In this document: positions 36,761-48,386 of the stretch, piece by piece
How the letters are laid out: every line of letters begins with the position of its first letter
How positions within the stretch are numbered: the first letter of the stretch is position 1
NCBI GenBank assembly: GCA_011947345.1
Contig: JAAVTG010000077.1
Location: forward strand, 248,001-312,000
Length of the DNA: 64,000 nt
Direction of reading: 5' to 3'
Origin: Phytophthora quininea
Taxonomy: Eukaryota > Oomycota > Peronosporomycetes > Peronosporales > Peronosporaceae
Program-made: the position numbers and the translations under genes
Notes under the pieces: model-generated
What the model was told of the DNA's origin: nothing
Databases searched by the model: none
What the model saw: only the letters and a program-made list of their open reading frames with translations

Positions 36761-38554
36761 TCAGCGCCTTGCACGTTTACCCTTTTCTTGGTCTTCTTCG
36801 AGTAGAACATCGCTACCTAACACTTTTGCCATTGGATCGTCGCCGCGCGTACGCAGTAGCTTGTAGGCCTCCATTTCCTCTGCATTGACCTCGTAGTTGC
36901 CCATGGAGTTGTACTTGCGCTTCTTATCGTCCTGCTCGGCTTCTTTCTTTCCTTTGCCGCCTTCTTGAGAGCCTTTTGCAATTTCTTTTCGTCCAACTCC
37001 GGGGCAACGTTCTCACCGTACATCTCGCTGCGCTTGCTAATGACCCCACCGGCTTGTGCAGCGGCGGAGCCATCAGTCTGTCCAGGCTCAAGTTTCTCTG
37101 GTGTCTTGAGCATGGGACGCTCAGTATTCGCTGTTCTAGCCTCTTCCAGCGCTCGTTTGCCATCATCACCCGTGCAATACGACTTCCGAACCTTCGAGTG
37201 ACAGCAAGCGTAGCCCCAGGCCATTTCGCTGCGATCAAACCATGAGCCCCAGATACTAGTGTGGTTGTTCTCAAACGAGTCCTCCACGTATTTGGAGCGC
37301 ACGGGAGCTCGTTCACGACCCTTAACAACGCGACCATCACGGGAGTACTCGACGTACTGCTCGCTCTGAGCCAGTAGAAGTTGCTTGGGCGGCGCTTCCA
37401 GGTGCTCCTGGCCTCCATATTTGTCGAGGATCTTGCGGCTCTTCTCCTTTTCCAGCGCAGCTTTCCGCTCTTCATATTGTTTCTTGAGAAATTCCGCTTG
37501 CGATGGGTTTGCCAACGGGTGAATGTCGGTGCCCTTCGAATACGCCTCCCACGCGAAGAGCTGCGCCGATGCCAGTTTCTGTGTGTCGCCCGTGAACCGG
37601 GCCATGTTATCACCGGTGAAGGTCGTGTCTTCAGGGTTCAGCTCGGGGTTGGGATTATCTCTCATGGAACGCGTCTTGGGGTCGTAGTAGGCCGAGTTCG
37701 GATTCAGGTTGCGCAGGTATTTGGCCGTGTCTTCTCGAATTCGCAGGTTCCGCACCGTGGTCTTCATTTCTGCTCCACCAACCCCGCCCTGGCGTGCTAC
37801 GCGCTCCGTGAACATTGGTCCTTCGTCGTGGTCTCGGAACTCTTCGTTCTCGGACTCCATGTCGGAATCGTAATCCGAGTCAGAGTCTGAATTCGAGACG
37901 GAGCCGGCGTCCTTCTCTTTCTGCTTTGCCCTCTTTCTCTCTTTCTTCTTGTCCACCGACTCCTTCAGCTTCCTGTTAATCTCGTCCGCTCGATTCTTCT
38001 TTCTTGCTGCGTCCACCTTCTCGTACCGCTCAATCGTCTTGGCGTGCTCCTTTGGGTCGTAGCCCAGCCACTGATCCCTCTTGGCGTCAAACGCCAGTTT
38101 GCCGAACTTCTCCGAGCGAACGTCCACCACTGCCTCGTCGCTCCGAAGGTCCTTGTTTGTCTTCCAGGCGCCCACTTTGCGCGGCCGCTCGACGCACTCG
38201 TTGGTCTTGTGGCTCATGGCGCCGCAGTTCTTGCACGCCCCTTGCGCCACTTGCGCTGTCTGCCAGTGGATGCCGACGCCGCCTGCTGCAGCTTGCGGCC
38301 CTTGAGGTAGAGCTCGTCCGCCTCCTGGATGGACAGCAAGTGCGCCTGGTGCTGCAGCGTCTGGTGCTTGAGCGACGGCCCCGAGTCGCCCAGATACCAC
38401 GGCCGCTTGCTGATGTACTCGGGGTTGTGCGGGTTGATAAGGTTGCCATCCGCATCCTGCTCCGGCGGCAGCGTGCCGTTCTTGCGCGCCTCCTCGATCT
38501 CGCGCTTCTTCTTGAAGTCGCCGCTCGACAAGCGCTCGCCCCCGCCGACGCCAT
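36761..38554 (-). CDS. SLU7: Pre-mRNA splicing factor SLU7
   Basis: A second-step splicing factor that helps select the 3' splice site. The CCHC zinc knuckle [14 protein letters not shown] is at about 38200. The family core is present ([58 protein letters not shown]). The C-terminal frame after 36950 reads on as [13 protein letters not shown] to a TGA at 36761. The start is taken as the ATG at 38554; an alternative upstream in-frame start at 38615 avoids a break but reads a non-conserved leader. Breaks fitting single lost bases lie in the C5 run 38539-38543, near 38251-38262 and near 36941-36952. Divergent from the bromodomain gene with roughly 100 bases between. Confidence 0.88.
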
Positions 38555-38652
38555 CGCTGTGTTGCTGTATTGCTAAAGGAAAACTACTAAAAAGAATATA
38601 AATATTCCATGGCATTCCCCGCGCTTCAGATGCAGAATTGCCTTGTACAGTG

Positions 38653-41600
38653 ATGATCGGAGACGGCGCACGCCGAGTGCGTGCGGCTGCTGGAGCTGCT
38701 GACCAACCCGCGCGTGCAGGAGAGCTGGTCCTGGGTGTTCATGATGCCCGTGGACATCCCCGGCTACGACCAGGTGATCAAGCGGCCCATGGACCTGGGT
38801 ACTATCAAGAAGAACCTGGGCGCCAAGCCCTCGCGCTGCCGCTTCCGCTCGCACGAGAAGTTCGCCCGAGACGTGCGCCTGGTCTTCCAGAATGCGCTCG
38901 TGTACAACAAGGACGACCAGGACGTCAAGGGCTCGGTCTACGCGGCGGCGCAGCACCTGCTGCGGGTGTTCGAAACGGCCTACGCCAAGGCCATCGAGAA
39001 CGTCTTCCGCGCGGACGACGCGGCCAAGGCGGCGGCCAAGGAGGAGCGGCGCAGGGTCGAAGCCCAGGGAACAGGAGACGCCGCTGCAGGCTCGTCCTCA
39101 TCGTCCCATCACCACAGAAGTCACAGCAGCAGCCACCACCACCGAGAGGACGGAGAGCATAAGCACAGACACAAGGACAAAAAGTCCAAAAAGAGTAAGA
39201 AGAAAAGCAAGGACAAGGACAGAGAGCACAGACACTCGAGCTCCAGTAGCGACAAGAAGAAGCACCGGAGCTCTGAACGTGAAGGCTCTTCTTCTAGTGT
39301 TGCGCCGACGACAAGTTCTAGCGTGACAGAGCGTGTGGTGGCACCACCAGCCCCAGCGCCGAGCAGTATCCGCCAGTGCGCCATCTTCTATCCCTACCAG
39401 CACTCATGGCCATAGTTCTACTGGAGCAAAGATGTCAGAGACAGAAATGACCGCGTGTCTCGCGATTCTGATGAAGCTGATCAAATACAAGGAGGGGAAC
39501 ATCAGCCCCGCAGCGCCGTTTCTCCAGCCTGTGGATCTGACGCATTTCCCCGATTACCGGGTGAAAGTTCCGCACCGCATGCACCTGTACGGCGTCCAGA
39601 GGAAACTTCGCAGCGGGAGCTACGCTACCATTGACGCATTTGCTTACGACATGCGACTCATTTTCTCCAACTGCTTGGTGTACAATAGCGATGTGAACTT
39701 GAGCAAGGTCATGCGGAACCACGCTGTCACGCTCATGAAGCTTTTCGAAGCTCAGTTCACCAAAATTGGTGGCAAATGGCCGGGCATCCCGGAGAGATGG
39801 AAGTGCCACCAGATCATTCATGACATTCTGGCGCACCGCACGGAAGGACAGGAGACTGCGCAATGGTTTAAGTACCCCATCGAGTCATACTATGACTCGC
39901 CTGATCAAATCCCATACGGCTACTATGATACAGTGAAAAACCCGATGGATATCGGTACAGTATCATCCAAACTGCACTTGGGCGAGTACAAGCAAGCGTC
40001 GGACTTTGTTGCGGACATGAAGTTGGTGTTTGACAATTGCATTCGGTACTGGAAGACAGACCCACAAGGACAAACGTATTGCGACTCTGCAGAGACCTTG
40101 CTGCACGTCTTGCGCACCCAAAGCGCTGTAATCCACTCGAAAGAGAAACAGCGACCTTCGTCATCGTCCTCATTGCCGAAATCCAAGCCTATTTCGTCGG
40201 CCCAAGTTCCAGTGCCTGCGTCAGCGCCAGTGTCTGTCCCCGCAGCTGAAAAGACGAAAAAGAAATCATCCAAATCATTAAAATTGCCAAAATCGTCGAA
40301 GTCATCTCGCGAGTCTAGTGGAGGCTTGCCAGAGAAGGAGGTCTGCTTGGGGATTATGAAGTTGTTGCGCGCGCACAAGATGAAAGGCTTCCGTGGGATC
40401 GAGATCAAAACGGCGGGCCCGTTCTTGACTGCGGTCGATACAACCAAGTACCCAGATTACCTAAAGATTGTGTCCGAGCCGATGGATTTCGCAAAGATCG
40501 AGCGCAAGCTGAAAAGCGATCGCTATGGCAGTGTGGACGAGTTCAGTGCCGATGTGCATTTGATCTTTTCGAACTGCCACAAGTACAACAGTGACCCTGT
40601 TGAAGGCGCCGACATCCGCGCAATGGCAACAAACCTGCGCAACTACTTCGTCGAGCTCTGTAATGAAAAACTGGATCCTCTCGATGGAATGACGAATGGG
40701 CCTACTCAGACTCCAACTCATGCTGCCGAAGCGGCATCTGCCCAGGCATCACTCACCCCAGCGGCTTCAAAGACTCACTTAGCGATTGCTTCCTCATCAG
40801 CATCCACATCTGCGCAGAAACCTATGAAGAAATCGCCTGCTCCTTCCCCAACAAAGCGAGCACCGTCGTCTACAGGCTTATCCGCCACAGCAACAACAGT
40901 TTCTATCCCCAAGAAAGCCGCGGAAGTCACTAACACGAAGTTGAAGGCGGACTCTGTGCCTGCCGCTGTAGTGCCTGGTTCCCATTCAAAGCCGTTGATC
41001 GCTGCAGTGTCTTCTTCGAGTCCGACCAAGGAATCTTCCAATGAGGCAGCTCTTAGCCTGGAAGAGCTGAAAAGGCTGAAGAAGGAGAGGAAAGAGAAGC
41101 GAAAGAAAGAGAAGAAGGACAAGAAAAGGAAGAAAGACAAGAAGCGTGAGAAGAAGGACAAGGACAAGAAGGAGCGAAGCAAGGCTCCGGAGGCTGGTAC
41201 AAGTTCTGTTCCTAACTTGTCCACGATTCCCGCAGCAACTCATTCAGCCCTTGTTTCCCGTCCGCCCGTTGCTACTACTAAATCCGACCCCCGCTGCCTA
41301 CAGCGACTGTTGTTGGATCTAAGCGAGGACTGGGAGAATCTCATCCAGCGTCGTCGTCCTCGAACAAAAGAGTAAGAAGCACAAGAAGTCGGATCTAAAC
41401 TCGTGGGAGTCGACGTGTGAACGCGTGCTGAATCGCATGGGCAAGATCGAGCAAGTGGGGAAGCTGCACTTTGATCACCCGCTACTGGAGGTGTTTCCTC
41501 AGCTCACAGCTGAATATATGAGCTTGATTGCCGAGCCGATGGATCTGCGCACTTTGCGAGAAGAACTCCATGCCCATGTGTTAACCCCGCAGAGTTCATG

Positions 41601-42932
41601 CGTCAAGGCCGACTGATCTTCCAGAATGCAGTGAAATTCAACTGCGCCGACGACCCGGCCTCCATTCAGGTCCGCGACATGTCTGGGCATTTGATGTGGT
41701 ACTTTGATTCTCTGTGTGCGGAGCTGCAGCTGTATCCCTCCTCAGAGGCAAGTGAGCAGGGTCTCGCGAAACGTGAGCAATTGCGGCGTGAACGCGCAGA
41801 GTTCGTGGCCAATGTGCCTGTCGAACTCAAAGCGAAGGAGTGCCAGAAGCTGCTTCGTGTGCTGAATAGTCAAAAGCACGACAAGAACTGCTGGCCATTC
41901 CGTAAATCTGTGCGTGTGTTGTTCCCAGGGCTTTCGCAAGACTATTTCGACGTCATTAAGACCCCCATGGACTTAACAACCATTGCGGAGAAGCTGACAG
42001 AGTTTGAGTACAAAGTTCACGGTGAGTTCATCCACGATGTGAGGCTTACCTTTGAAAATGCGATGGTTTACAACCGAGCCGACAAGGACCGCGAAGGATG
42101 GAGCGTCTACTCTGCAGCAGTCCACATGCTCACTGTGGTAGAAGAACTATGGGGCGACGTAACACTTGAGGTAATGGAGAAGGTTCGTCGACGTGAGTTA
42201 GTGCGCAAGGAGCGCATGAGTGAGGCGAAGCGGAAGCACGTTGACGTCCCTGAAGTCGCTGGCGATAAGAAGGTGCACAAACACCGCCACCACCATTCGG
42301 ATGGTGCGTCAGGACACCACCATCATCACCACCACAAAAGCAAACGACCTGGTGAGAGTGGTGCCGGCACGCCTAGCATCGGTAGTACTCCAGCGGCCAG
42401 TCCTAGAGCGTCTTCTGCTACTGGGTCTTCTGTCGTTGGCACTATCGTTGTTGGTGGAGGCGGTGCACGTGATGATACAGGGGCTGACTCAACAGCCACT
42501 CGGGTGAAGTTGCAGCTCGTAGCTAACCGACCAAACATGGAGCGGATGAACAAGTCGGAGCGCAAGGCTGAGGAGAAGCGGCGAAAGCGAGCCCGACGTG
42601 AGGAAGATATGGCTCGCAATGAAAAGAGACGACGCACTGCTGTAGCTGCCACTAACGACGCCCTGCAAGAGGCTGAACTACGCAGTCGTCGTAAACTACA
42701 GATAATCGAGATGGCTGAGGCAGTTCGTCTACGCGAAGAACGCGAACGACGCGCTGCAGAAGAAGAAGCTGAACGCGTGCGTAGCGCAAAGATGAAGCTG
42801 AATGCGGCTGCGTGGACGGGAGTGCTCCTACCTGCAGGATCCGCCAGCAACACTGCAGCCTGCTTCTGGACTAAACGACGCGTAAAGCTGCATATTCCCG
42901 CATCTTTTCAGCCACCGGCTATCAATGCGTGA
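38653..42932 (+). CDS. Six-bromodomain protein, polybromo-like
   Basis: Six bromodomains occur in tandem, at about 38690-38990, 39450-39760, 39800-40120, 40340-40660, 41410-41730 and 41830-42160. Each has a KxPMDL-type loop or variant and the NxxxYN region; bromodomains read acetyl-lysine. The acetyl-lysine Asn is visible in domains 1, 2, 4, 5 (as FN) and 6, but domain 3 has NCIRYW, so Trp replaces it. Linkers are Ser/Lys/His-rich (a long [16 protein letters not shown] stretch after domain 1, seven consecutive His near 42320). The C-terminus is a charged helix. No BAH or HMG domain is seen, unlike animal polybromo. Breaks fitting single missing bases: about 39366, the C5 run 41289-41293, 41366-41370 and 41580-41587. 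The start codon is uncertain because the first ATG (38653) is out of frame with domain 1. Confidence 0.82.
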
Positions 42933-43556
42933 GCTGAGCGACCCCATTCATGAACAAGTGCAAAGGAAACAGAGTAGGAGGTGAAAAAAATAATATAAGG
43001 CTTACACGAAGGCAATTGGAGACACCATTCGCAATGTCATCGTCCCCACTAGTACTCTTGTCACCCGGCGAGTACTTGCTGTGCTTCGCGAAGCTTTGTC
43101 CAGTAGCAGTAAAAACAAATAAGCAAAGAGACCGAAGCGAGCCTTCCTTGAGCGTGGCAAGACGTGACTTGCTTTACGCGTTTTCAACCAGAACGAAACT
43201 GTGCTGCTGCGCCACCTTTCTTGTTAGTTGTCCCAGTTCATTCCCACGTTTTGTTCATTTGATCATGTTTCGGTTGTGTCGCCCGAGGATTTGGTTAGCC
43301 GGTTCCTCGTGCGAGGCCCTGCCGGTGTCTTTTGATTTTTTTGTTATCCGTGTTGTTTCCTCAGGAAAAATGTGATGGGGAGCGAGCGAGTGAGCCATGC
43401 AGCCCACCAACTTGCTCGCCTCCCTTGTTTCGAGCTCACGAGTCTCGGTCTTGCTTCTTCCACTTCACTCTCTTTGCGTTCCTTCTTTTCAATATCCCCC
43501 TCTCGTTCCGTCTCCCTCCTTCCCATCGCTCGCGCTGCTTATAACCCTTAGGCGCC
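42933..43556. other. Intergenic gap between convergent genes
   Basis: About 620 bases between the stops of the bromodomain gene and the cyclin. A plus-strand frame of 141 codons shows no motif or leader and is not called. A strongly pyrimidine-rich tract runs from about 43415 to 43545. Nothing else is supported. Confidence 0.4.
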
Positions 43557-44908
43557 TTATGGGTACTGCAGGCGTTGCTCTTGTTGGTTACCATAATTCG
43601 GCTCCGTCATTAACCCCGTCTCGATTCCCTGCCAGCCGTACTTGAAATGGTAGACGTGTGGACGTGGGGTCTCCTCCCCGCCACACGAGTGATAGTTGCC
43701 CTTGCACATGCACGCCATCGTGGACGCCACCGCGTAGTTGTCACTAGGGAACACGGCGACGGGCACGTCTCCAGGGCGTAGCCCTTGCCAAGTGGCGTGC
43801 TCATGCCCATGGCATACAAGTTCGCCACATTGTCCGGGCGCAGAAGACCACAGGCCAAGTGGCTCGGCACCGCGACTTGTGACTGGATGAACAGTAGTTC
43901 CTCGGCGGGAACCTTCGCCCAGCGGTCCTTGTTCTGCGTGCTAGGAGCCTCCAGGTCACAGACCCCGTAGGCCATAGCGTAGAGCCACGACTTGCACTCC
44001 CAGAGCACGTTCGGGTCCAACTGCAGGAACTGCGCCACGAACAGAAAGTCGAGTGCCGGGTCCACGAGCAGCAGCGCTGCTCCGGCCAGCACGCTCGGCC
44101 AGTACTCGATGGCCTGGTAGTCCAGCAGAGCGATGTCCACGAGGCGGATGGCGTTCACGAACAGCTCCTTTGTGCCAGACGGGTTGCGCGCCGGGTTGAC
44201 AAAGTCGCCCATGGTGTCCAATGGGCGCTGCTCGGCCGATCCTCCGGCCACCATGAACAGCAGCCACGCGTAGGGCGTCGTCGGGTGGAGGTTCCATTGG
44301 AGCTCCTGCAGATGGACGACAAAAACATCAACATGGCGGTCAGCAGCTGCTCCGCATACGCTATGACCACCTCAACTACGCTCTCTTACCGCGACGTAGT
44401 CCACTTCGAGTTTGGCCAAGTCCTCCGCCGCCAGTTGCGTGCCGCCACGCTCGGCCAAGAAAGCCACGAGCTCGGCGGCCTTGGGCGGGTGCACCTCCTC
44501 GATTTTGGCGGCCATGAAGACGCAGGCCAGGCCGAGCACCCGCAGCTGGCGCTGGACGGCAGGCACGTCTTCGTAGCCGAACTGGTCCACGGGCTGCTGC
44601 ACGGCGCGGCGCCTAAGCAGCACCTGCGCGTACTGGTTGGCGAAGTGCGCCGTCTGCCTCTGCAGTGCAAAGTGGGCCGAGACGTCCACGACCCAGCGCC
44701 ACGTGAAGCCGAACTGCTCGAAGGTCGCCGTCTGCATCGACAGCGCCAGGGGCGTCTGCCGCACCGACGCCGGCGAGCTCGAGACCGCCAGGCCCTTGGC
44801 GGGCGACTGCGGCGGCGACAGGAAGGAAGGCGGCGCGCCGAGCGCCAGCTGGTGGTAGCTCATCTCCTTCTGGCGCATGCTGAGCACCGTCATGAGGTCG
44901 GGATTCAT
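43557..44908 (-). CDS. Cyclin-fold protein
   Basis: Two exons are separated by an intron of about 87 nt (44304-44390). The first exon carries a Ser/Pro/Met-rich leader from the ATG at 44908 and an N-terminal cyclin box: RWVVDVSAHFALQRQT, LGLACVFMAAKIEEVHPP and a DLAKLEVDYVA end. The second exon opens ELQWNLHPTTPYAWLL, typical of the start of the C-terminal cyclin fold, and continues helical. It ends with a Cys/Gly/Tyr-rich tail at 43557. One base seems lost near 43767. Cyclins activate CDKs; the MAAKIEE signature supports a cell-cycle-type cyclin, but the subclass (A/B/D/E) cannot be fixed by eye. Confidence 0.8.
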
Positions 44909-45615
44909 GGCCGAGGCCGGGTGGAGGTGGTGGCGCCGCTGTCCTTGCCTTGCTGTCCTCACGCCGCTCTCCGCTGCTTCCGTCCGTCCTCCTTCGCTTC
45001 CCCCGTCACTTCCACACTCGATGAGGAAGCCAGCCCCGACAGGCCGCGTCGCACTTAGTAAGGGGGATCGTTGACTAAGTTCGGTTACCTCGAAATAAGA
45101 ATACGGTTTCAAAATCTGTAGTTTCCGTAAATAATGTATACGATATTGCATCACGCATAGATTTAGAACGTCAGTGCACCTCGCAACAAAATTCATGTCA
45201 CCAATACGAACCTTGTCGCGATGGCGCGAGATTGGCGTAATGCGCGCCAAATTGCGCTGAAGAAAGCACGACGACTGTCGCTTCGACTCGATGCTGTGCT
45301 ACAATCTCTCGAGCAGCTACAATCCCAGTGTCGACTCACAGCGTCTGGTTCCAGCAGCAGAAACAGAAATGGTCTTTTGGATGCTGAAGAGCTGACCTCT
45401 CCCTGAAGTTTTTGTGATGTAAACGCATTTCTTTCAATTTGTTGGTTGACCTTGCTATCGACCCTTCCGTAGCGAAGTGATGGAAACGATCGATGGCACG
45501 GAGCCAACGATGCCGCCACTCGGCGACTACCGTCCCCGAATATCAACTATTGCCACATCTCGTGTATTAACCATTCGTTTGTATTGAATATCATTCTTGA
45601 CACATTTCCTGACCA
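44909..45615. other. Divergent intergenic region with one small open frame
   Basis: About 700 bases between the cyclin start and the ACT-domain gene start. A plus-strand frame at 45221-45406 would encode 61 residues, helical and Arg/Leu/Gln-rich (LKKARRLSLRLDAVLQSLEQ), from a proper ATG. It could be a small protein or chance. Both promoters should be here. Confidence 0.3.
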
Positions 45616-46670
45616 ATGATACACTTTTCACACGTCGTTGTACCGACGCTGTACCAGACCGCCGATATGCTTCTGGGGCAAGCGCGGCGGCGCCTCGCTC
45701 CGTCCGCCCGCGCTGCCATGCGCTCCATGTGCTCTCATCCGCCGTCTCCTCCCAAGGACGAGGCACCGGTCCCATTCAAGCCTGTCGACGGCCTGGAAGA
45801 GCGTATTATCTCGGCGCTGGTCGTCAACCGCCCAGGTTCGTACAGTGTCCCAAATGACGGATCCTTCTAGTGCACTCATTTATCTACTCGTTGCCAGGTA
45901 CGCTGGCGCAGATCGCCGATGTGTTTGGGTACGCGGACCAGAACATCACAGGCCTGTGCGTGCGCTCCACGGTCGTGCCCGAGCTCTCGCGCGTCACCAT
46001 CTCGTGCTTTCTGCGGGACCGAGAGCTGCCGGCTCTCAAGAGGCGTCTACGCGCGCTGGTGGCCGTCACGTTCTTCCACCTCACCACCGTCAAGTTCTGC
46101 GTGGCCAACGAGCAGCTCCTTCTTCGCTCGCAGTTGCTGCTGCAGGTCCGCCGCGACAGCAAGCGGCAGCAGCAACTCGCGCGTGTGCTGCACGAGTTTG
46201 GCGCCGAGATGATCGTCCCGGAGGACGAGCAGGATGCCGATGGGGATGACCCGTTGGTGGCGCACGACGACGAGAACGTGGACGAGGACGGCGAGCCGCT
46301 TTTTCACAGCGGATCGCCCACGCAGTTCTTGACGCTGGCCGACCAACCCGACAGAATACACAAGTTTATCAGAGCGCTTACCGAGGCTGGACTGCAGATC
46401 GTCGAGTCGCAAACGTGTGGGCCAGTGTTCCTGGACTCGTCCCACGCGACTCTGAACCCGGAGAGCGCCTACGCGTTCCGACGCAAGGTGGCGTCCGAAG
46501 TGGAGAACCTGCTGATTGTACCGACAGACAATGAAGCGACAACGAGTAGCGGCAATCCGGAAGAGAGCGGCAAGGTGAGTCAAGGCACGGCTTCAGTGCT
46601 GCGGCAGCTGAACAAGAACGCGAATCCGGACGAAATGCGCTTCGAAGCAGACCCCTCGATGCAGACGTGA
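45616..46670 (+). CDS. Acetolactate synthase regulatory subunit-like, ACT domain
   Basis: The small subunit of acetohydroxyacid synthase confers feedback control on branched-chain amino-acid synthesis. Exon 1 (45616-45835) carries a leader of about 50 residues rich in Arg, Ala and Ser, plausible as a mitochondrial or plastid-type targeting sequence. It ends in the start of the ACT domain (ISALVVNRPG). A 62-nt intron leads to exon 2 (TLAQIADVFGYADQNITGL ... ELSRVTISCFLRD). The second half (LQVRRDSKRQQQLARVLHEFGAEMI) fits the family's C-terminal domain, with acidic linkers. The TGA at 46668-46670 shares its A with the next gene's ATG. One lost base in the C4 run near 46651 would join the two frames, so this could be the N-terminal half of a fusion. 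Confidence 0.7.
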
Positions 46671-47572
46671 TGTCTCCATTGCCACCGACATCCACATTTC
46701 AGTTGCATACAAATGACCAGGGCTACTTCTCGCCCAAGCGACTGCGGCTCCACGCTCGCATTGCGCAGCAATTGTATGCATCAGCGCCGCAGGACTTGAC
46801 CGTGCCAAAGTTCATCCTCTTGCTGGGGATCCCGGGGTCCGGCAAGTCTACCATGCTGAGTCATCTGGACCTGATGGGGCAGCTCACCTTGCAAGACTTT
46901 GTCAACTTTGACGTTGACGATGTTATCGCGCTACTCCCAGAGTTCTATCATGCGATGCTCAACGTCGGACTTGGCAATGAGCCAGAGAGCCGCAGTGTGA
47001 CCGCGCCCGATGCGGATGAAGTCAAATCCAAACCACACGCGAAGCTTTTGCCGGGTCCGCAGACGCGGTATCAGCTGTGCCGCGACGAAGCGCGTTTTAT
47101 CCTAAAGAAGAACCTCCACAGCGGGATCATGTCGCGCAAGAACATTATCCTACACGGCAGTGGTAAGAGCTTCACCAGCTACGCACATACCATTGATCAG
47201 GTGAAGGCCGCGGGATTCGACGTCCACGTGATCTGCCTTGACATCCCTCTGACCGAGGCTTATCAGCGGGTAGACAAACGCAGCAGGGGCTATGGCCGCG
47301 ACGTGCCCCGGTCGGTCATTGATGAAGCCTCGTCGTTGATCACGAGGAACTTCCGCCGACTGGCCAGTCGGGTGCCCAACGCGCACCTGTTTGACAGCAC
47401 AGCGATCCCGCCTCGACTGGTTTGGAGCAAGCAACGATCGGAGATCATTGCCGACAATCCGACCGACCCCGTGCAACGCAAGTACGACCTCAAAAAGACT
47501 TGCCAGCAAATCGGAATATTTAACAACAAAGTGGAGCAAGATCGTGGACGGAAACAAAGCGATTGTTCTTGA
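46670..47572 (+). CDS. Zeta-type P-loop kinase domain protein
   Basis: Begins at an ATG overlapping the preceding stop (TGATG). A Walker A motif GIPGSGKST is followed by NFDVDDV, a helical insert, IILHGSGKS, DVHVICLDIPLTEAYQR, an Arg-rich RSRGYGRDVPRSVIDEA lid region and FDSTAIPPRLV. This order fits the zeta-toxin/UDP-GlcNAc-kinase-like family, which phosphorylates small molecules. In eukaryotes such proteins are common, often without any toxin role, and no antitoxin partner is visible. About 300 residues, frame intact. With no room for its own promoter or 5' leader, it is either co-transcribed with, or fused to, the ACT-domain gene. Confidence 0.72.
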   Translation: MSPLPPTSTFQLHTNDQGYFSPKRLRLHARIAQQLYASAPQDLTVPKFILLLGIPGSGKSTMLSHLDLMGQLTLQDFVNFDVDDVIALLPEFYHAMLNVGLGNEPESRSVTAPDADEVKSKPHAKLLPGPQTRYQLCRDEARFILKKNLHSGIMSRKNIILHGSGKSFTSYAHTIDQVKAAGFDVHVICLDIPLTEAYQRVDKRSRGYGRDVPRSVIDEASSLITRNFRRLASRVPNAHLFDSTAIPPRLVWSKQRSEIIADNPTDPVQRKYDLKKTCQQIGIFNNKVEQDRGRKQSDCS

Positions 47573-47588
47573 ACATATAGAGACGGCC

Positions 47589-47616
47589 CAGACCTAGTAC
47601 GGCAGACCTAGTACGG
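47589..47616. repeat. 14-bp tandem duplication at a stop codon
   Basis: CAGACCTAGTACGG occurs twice in direct tandem. The downstream gene (minus strand) uses the TAG in the right-hand copy; the left copy holds a duplicate of the same codons and stop. The repeat lies in the 35 bases between two convergent stops. Confidence 0.8.
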
Positions 47617-48386
47617 GGAAACAGTGCCCGGGGTCGAGTCTTTGGGCGACGCGAATTCGATGGAGCGCACTTTGTGCTGCATGGTCTGCTTTACTCCCGA
47701 TGCAACCGACTTATCCGTCTCGAGGGTCTTGCTGTAAATGGTAAATCGGAACGACATCGCCGACACCGCCGCATCCGTCTGCTTGGGCGAGTTCATAGCG
47801 CCGTTGAAGTTGTCCTTTCGTAGGCAATCACGTCGAAGTCTTTGGTCTTGTCCTTAAAGAACATGAGCTCGGTGAACGCGTCGCGGTACTGGTCTTCGAC
47901 TGCAGGGACGTCTTCAGTATAGCAGCGTCCGTAGCCGACGCCGCTTGTCGGCACGCCGAGGAAGCACGCAGTCCCAGCCGCCTCCACGTAGATTTCCTGC
48001 GCAACATGCTGGTACGTGGTGAGATTGTAGCCCGTGTCGGCGACGTCCTCCGAAATGACATCGACGTGCTCGCCGTAAGGGATGTCGCCCACACGGATGT
48101 TCACCAGGAGGTCACATCCCTGCTTGGTGAATTTGATGCTCTCGACCGTGCCAGGCGTCTTAATCGGGTTCACCCTTGTGCAGCCCTTGTCGCGCTTGCC
48201 GACGCAGAACTTGGGTCCTTTGAAGTTTGTTTGCTCGAAGAAGCACACGGAGCAATCACTTGTTGCGTTGGGGAGCACGTTGATCGAGCTTTTAAACTGA
48301 TTAATCCAGACCTGGTCGTGCATGGTGGCGGAGCTGGAGGTGATTGCAAGCACGCAAAAGACGACGGACGGGAGAAGACGGACCAT
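47608..48386 (-). CDS. Secreted crystallin-like protein A
   Basis: The ATG at 48386 opens a signal peptide (MVRLLPSVVFCVLAITSSS). The mature part has CSVCFFEQTNFKGPKFCVG, a pattern seen in all four copies, which matches the YE-x3-F-x-G start of a beta-gamma-crystallin Greek key. A second such start lies near the C-terminus (FDVIAYE, then NFNG). Conserved pieces between are GEHVDVIS, ACFLGVPTSG and GRCYTED, with cysteines probably in disulphides. One base appears lost in the T3 run at 47816-47818, just after the second motif. First of three tandem copies on this strand; convergent with the kinase gene. Function unknown; an extracellular role is inferred. Confidence 0.72.

Noticed and set aside
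42950..43375. Possible 141-residue gene after the bromodomain gene
   Set aside because: No motif, no leader, mixed codon use, and it lies in the 3' gap between convergent genes.
44285..45058. Plus-strand frame of 257 codons over the cyclin gene
   Set aside because: It is the antisense of the cyclin exon; its Arg/Gly/His-rich content is typical of a reverse-strand shadow in GC-rich coding DNA.
46670..47572. A toxin-antitoxin module
   Set aside because: The kinase has the zeta-type fold signature, but the neighbour is an ACT-domain metabolic regulator, not an antitoxin, and such kinases are widespread in eukaryotes.
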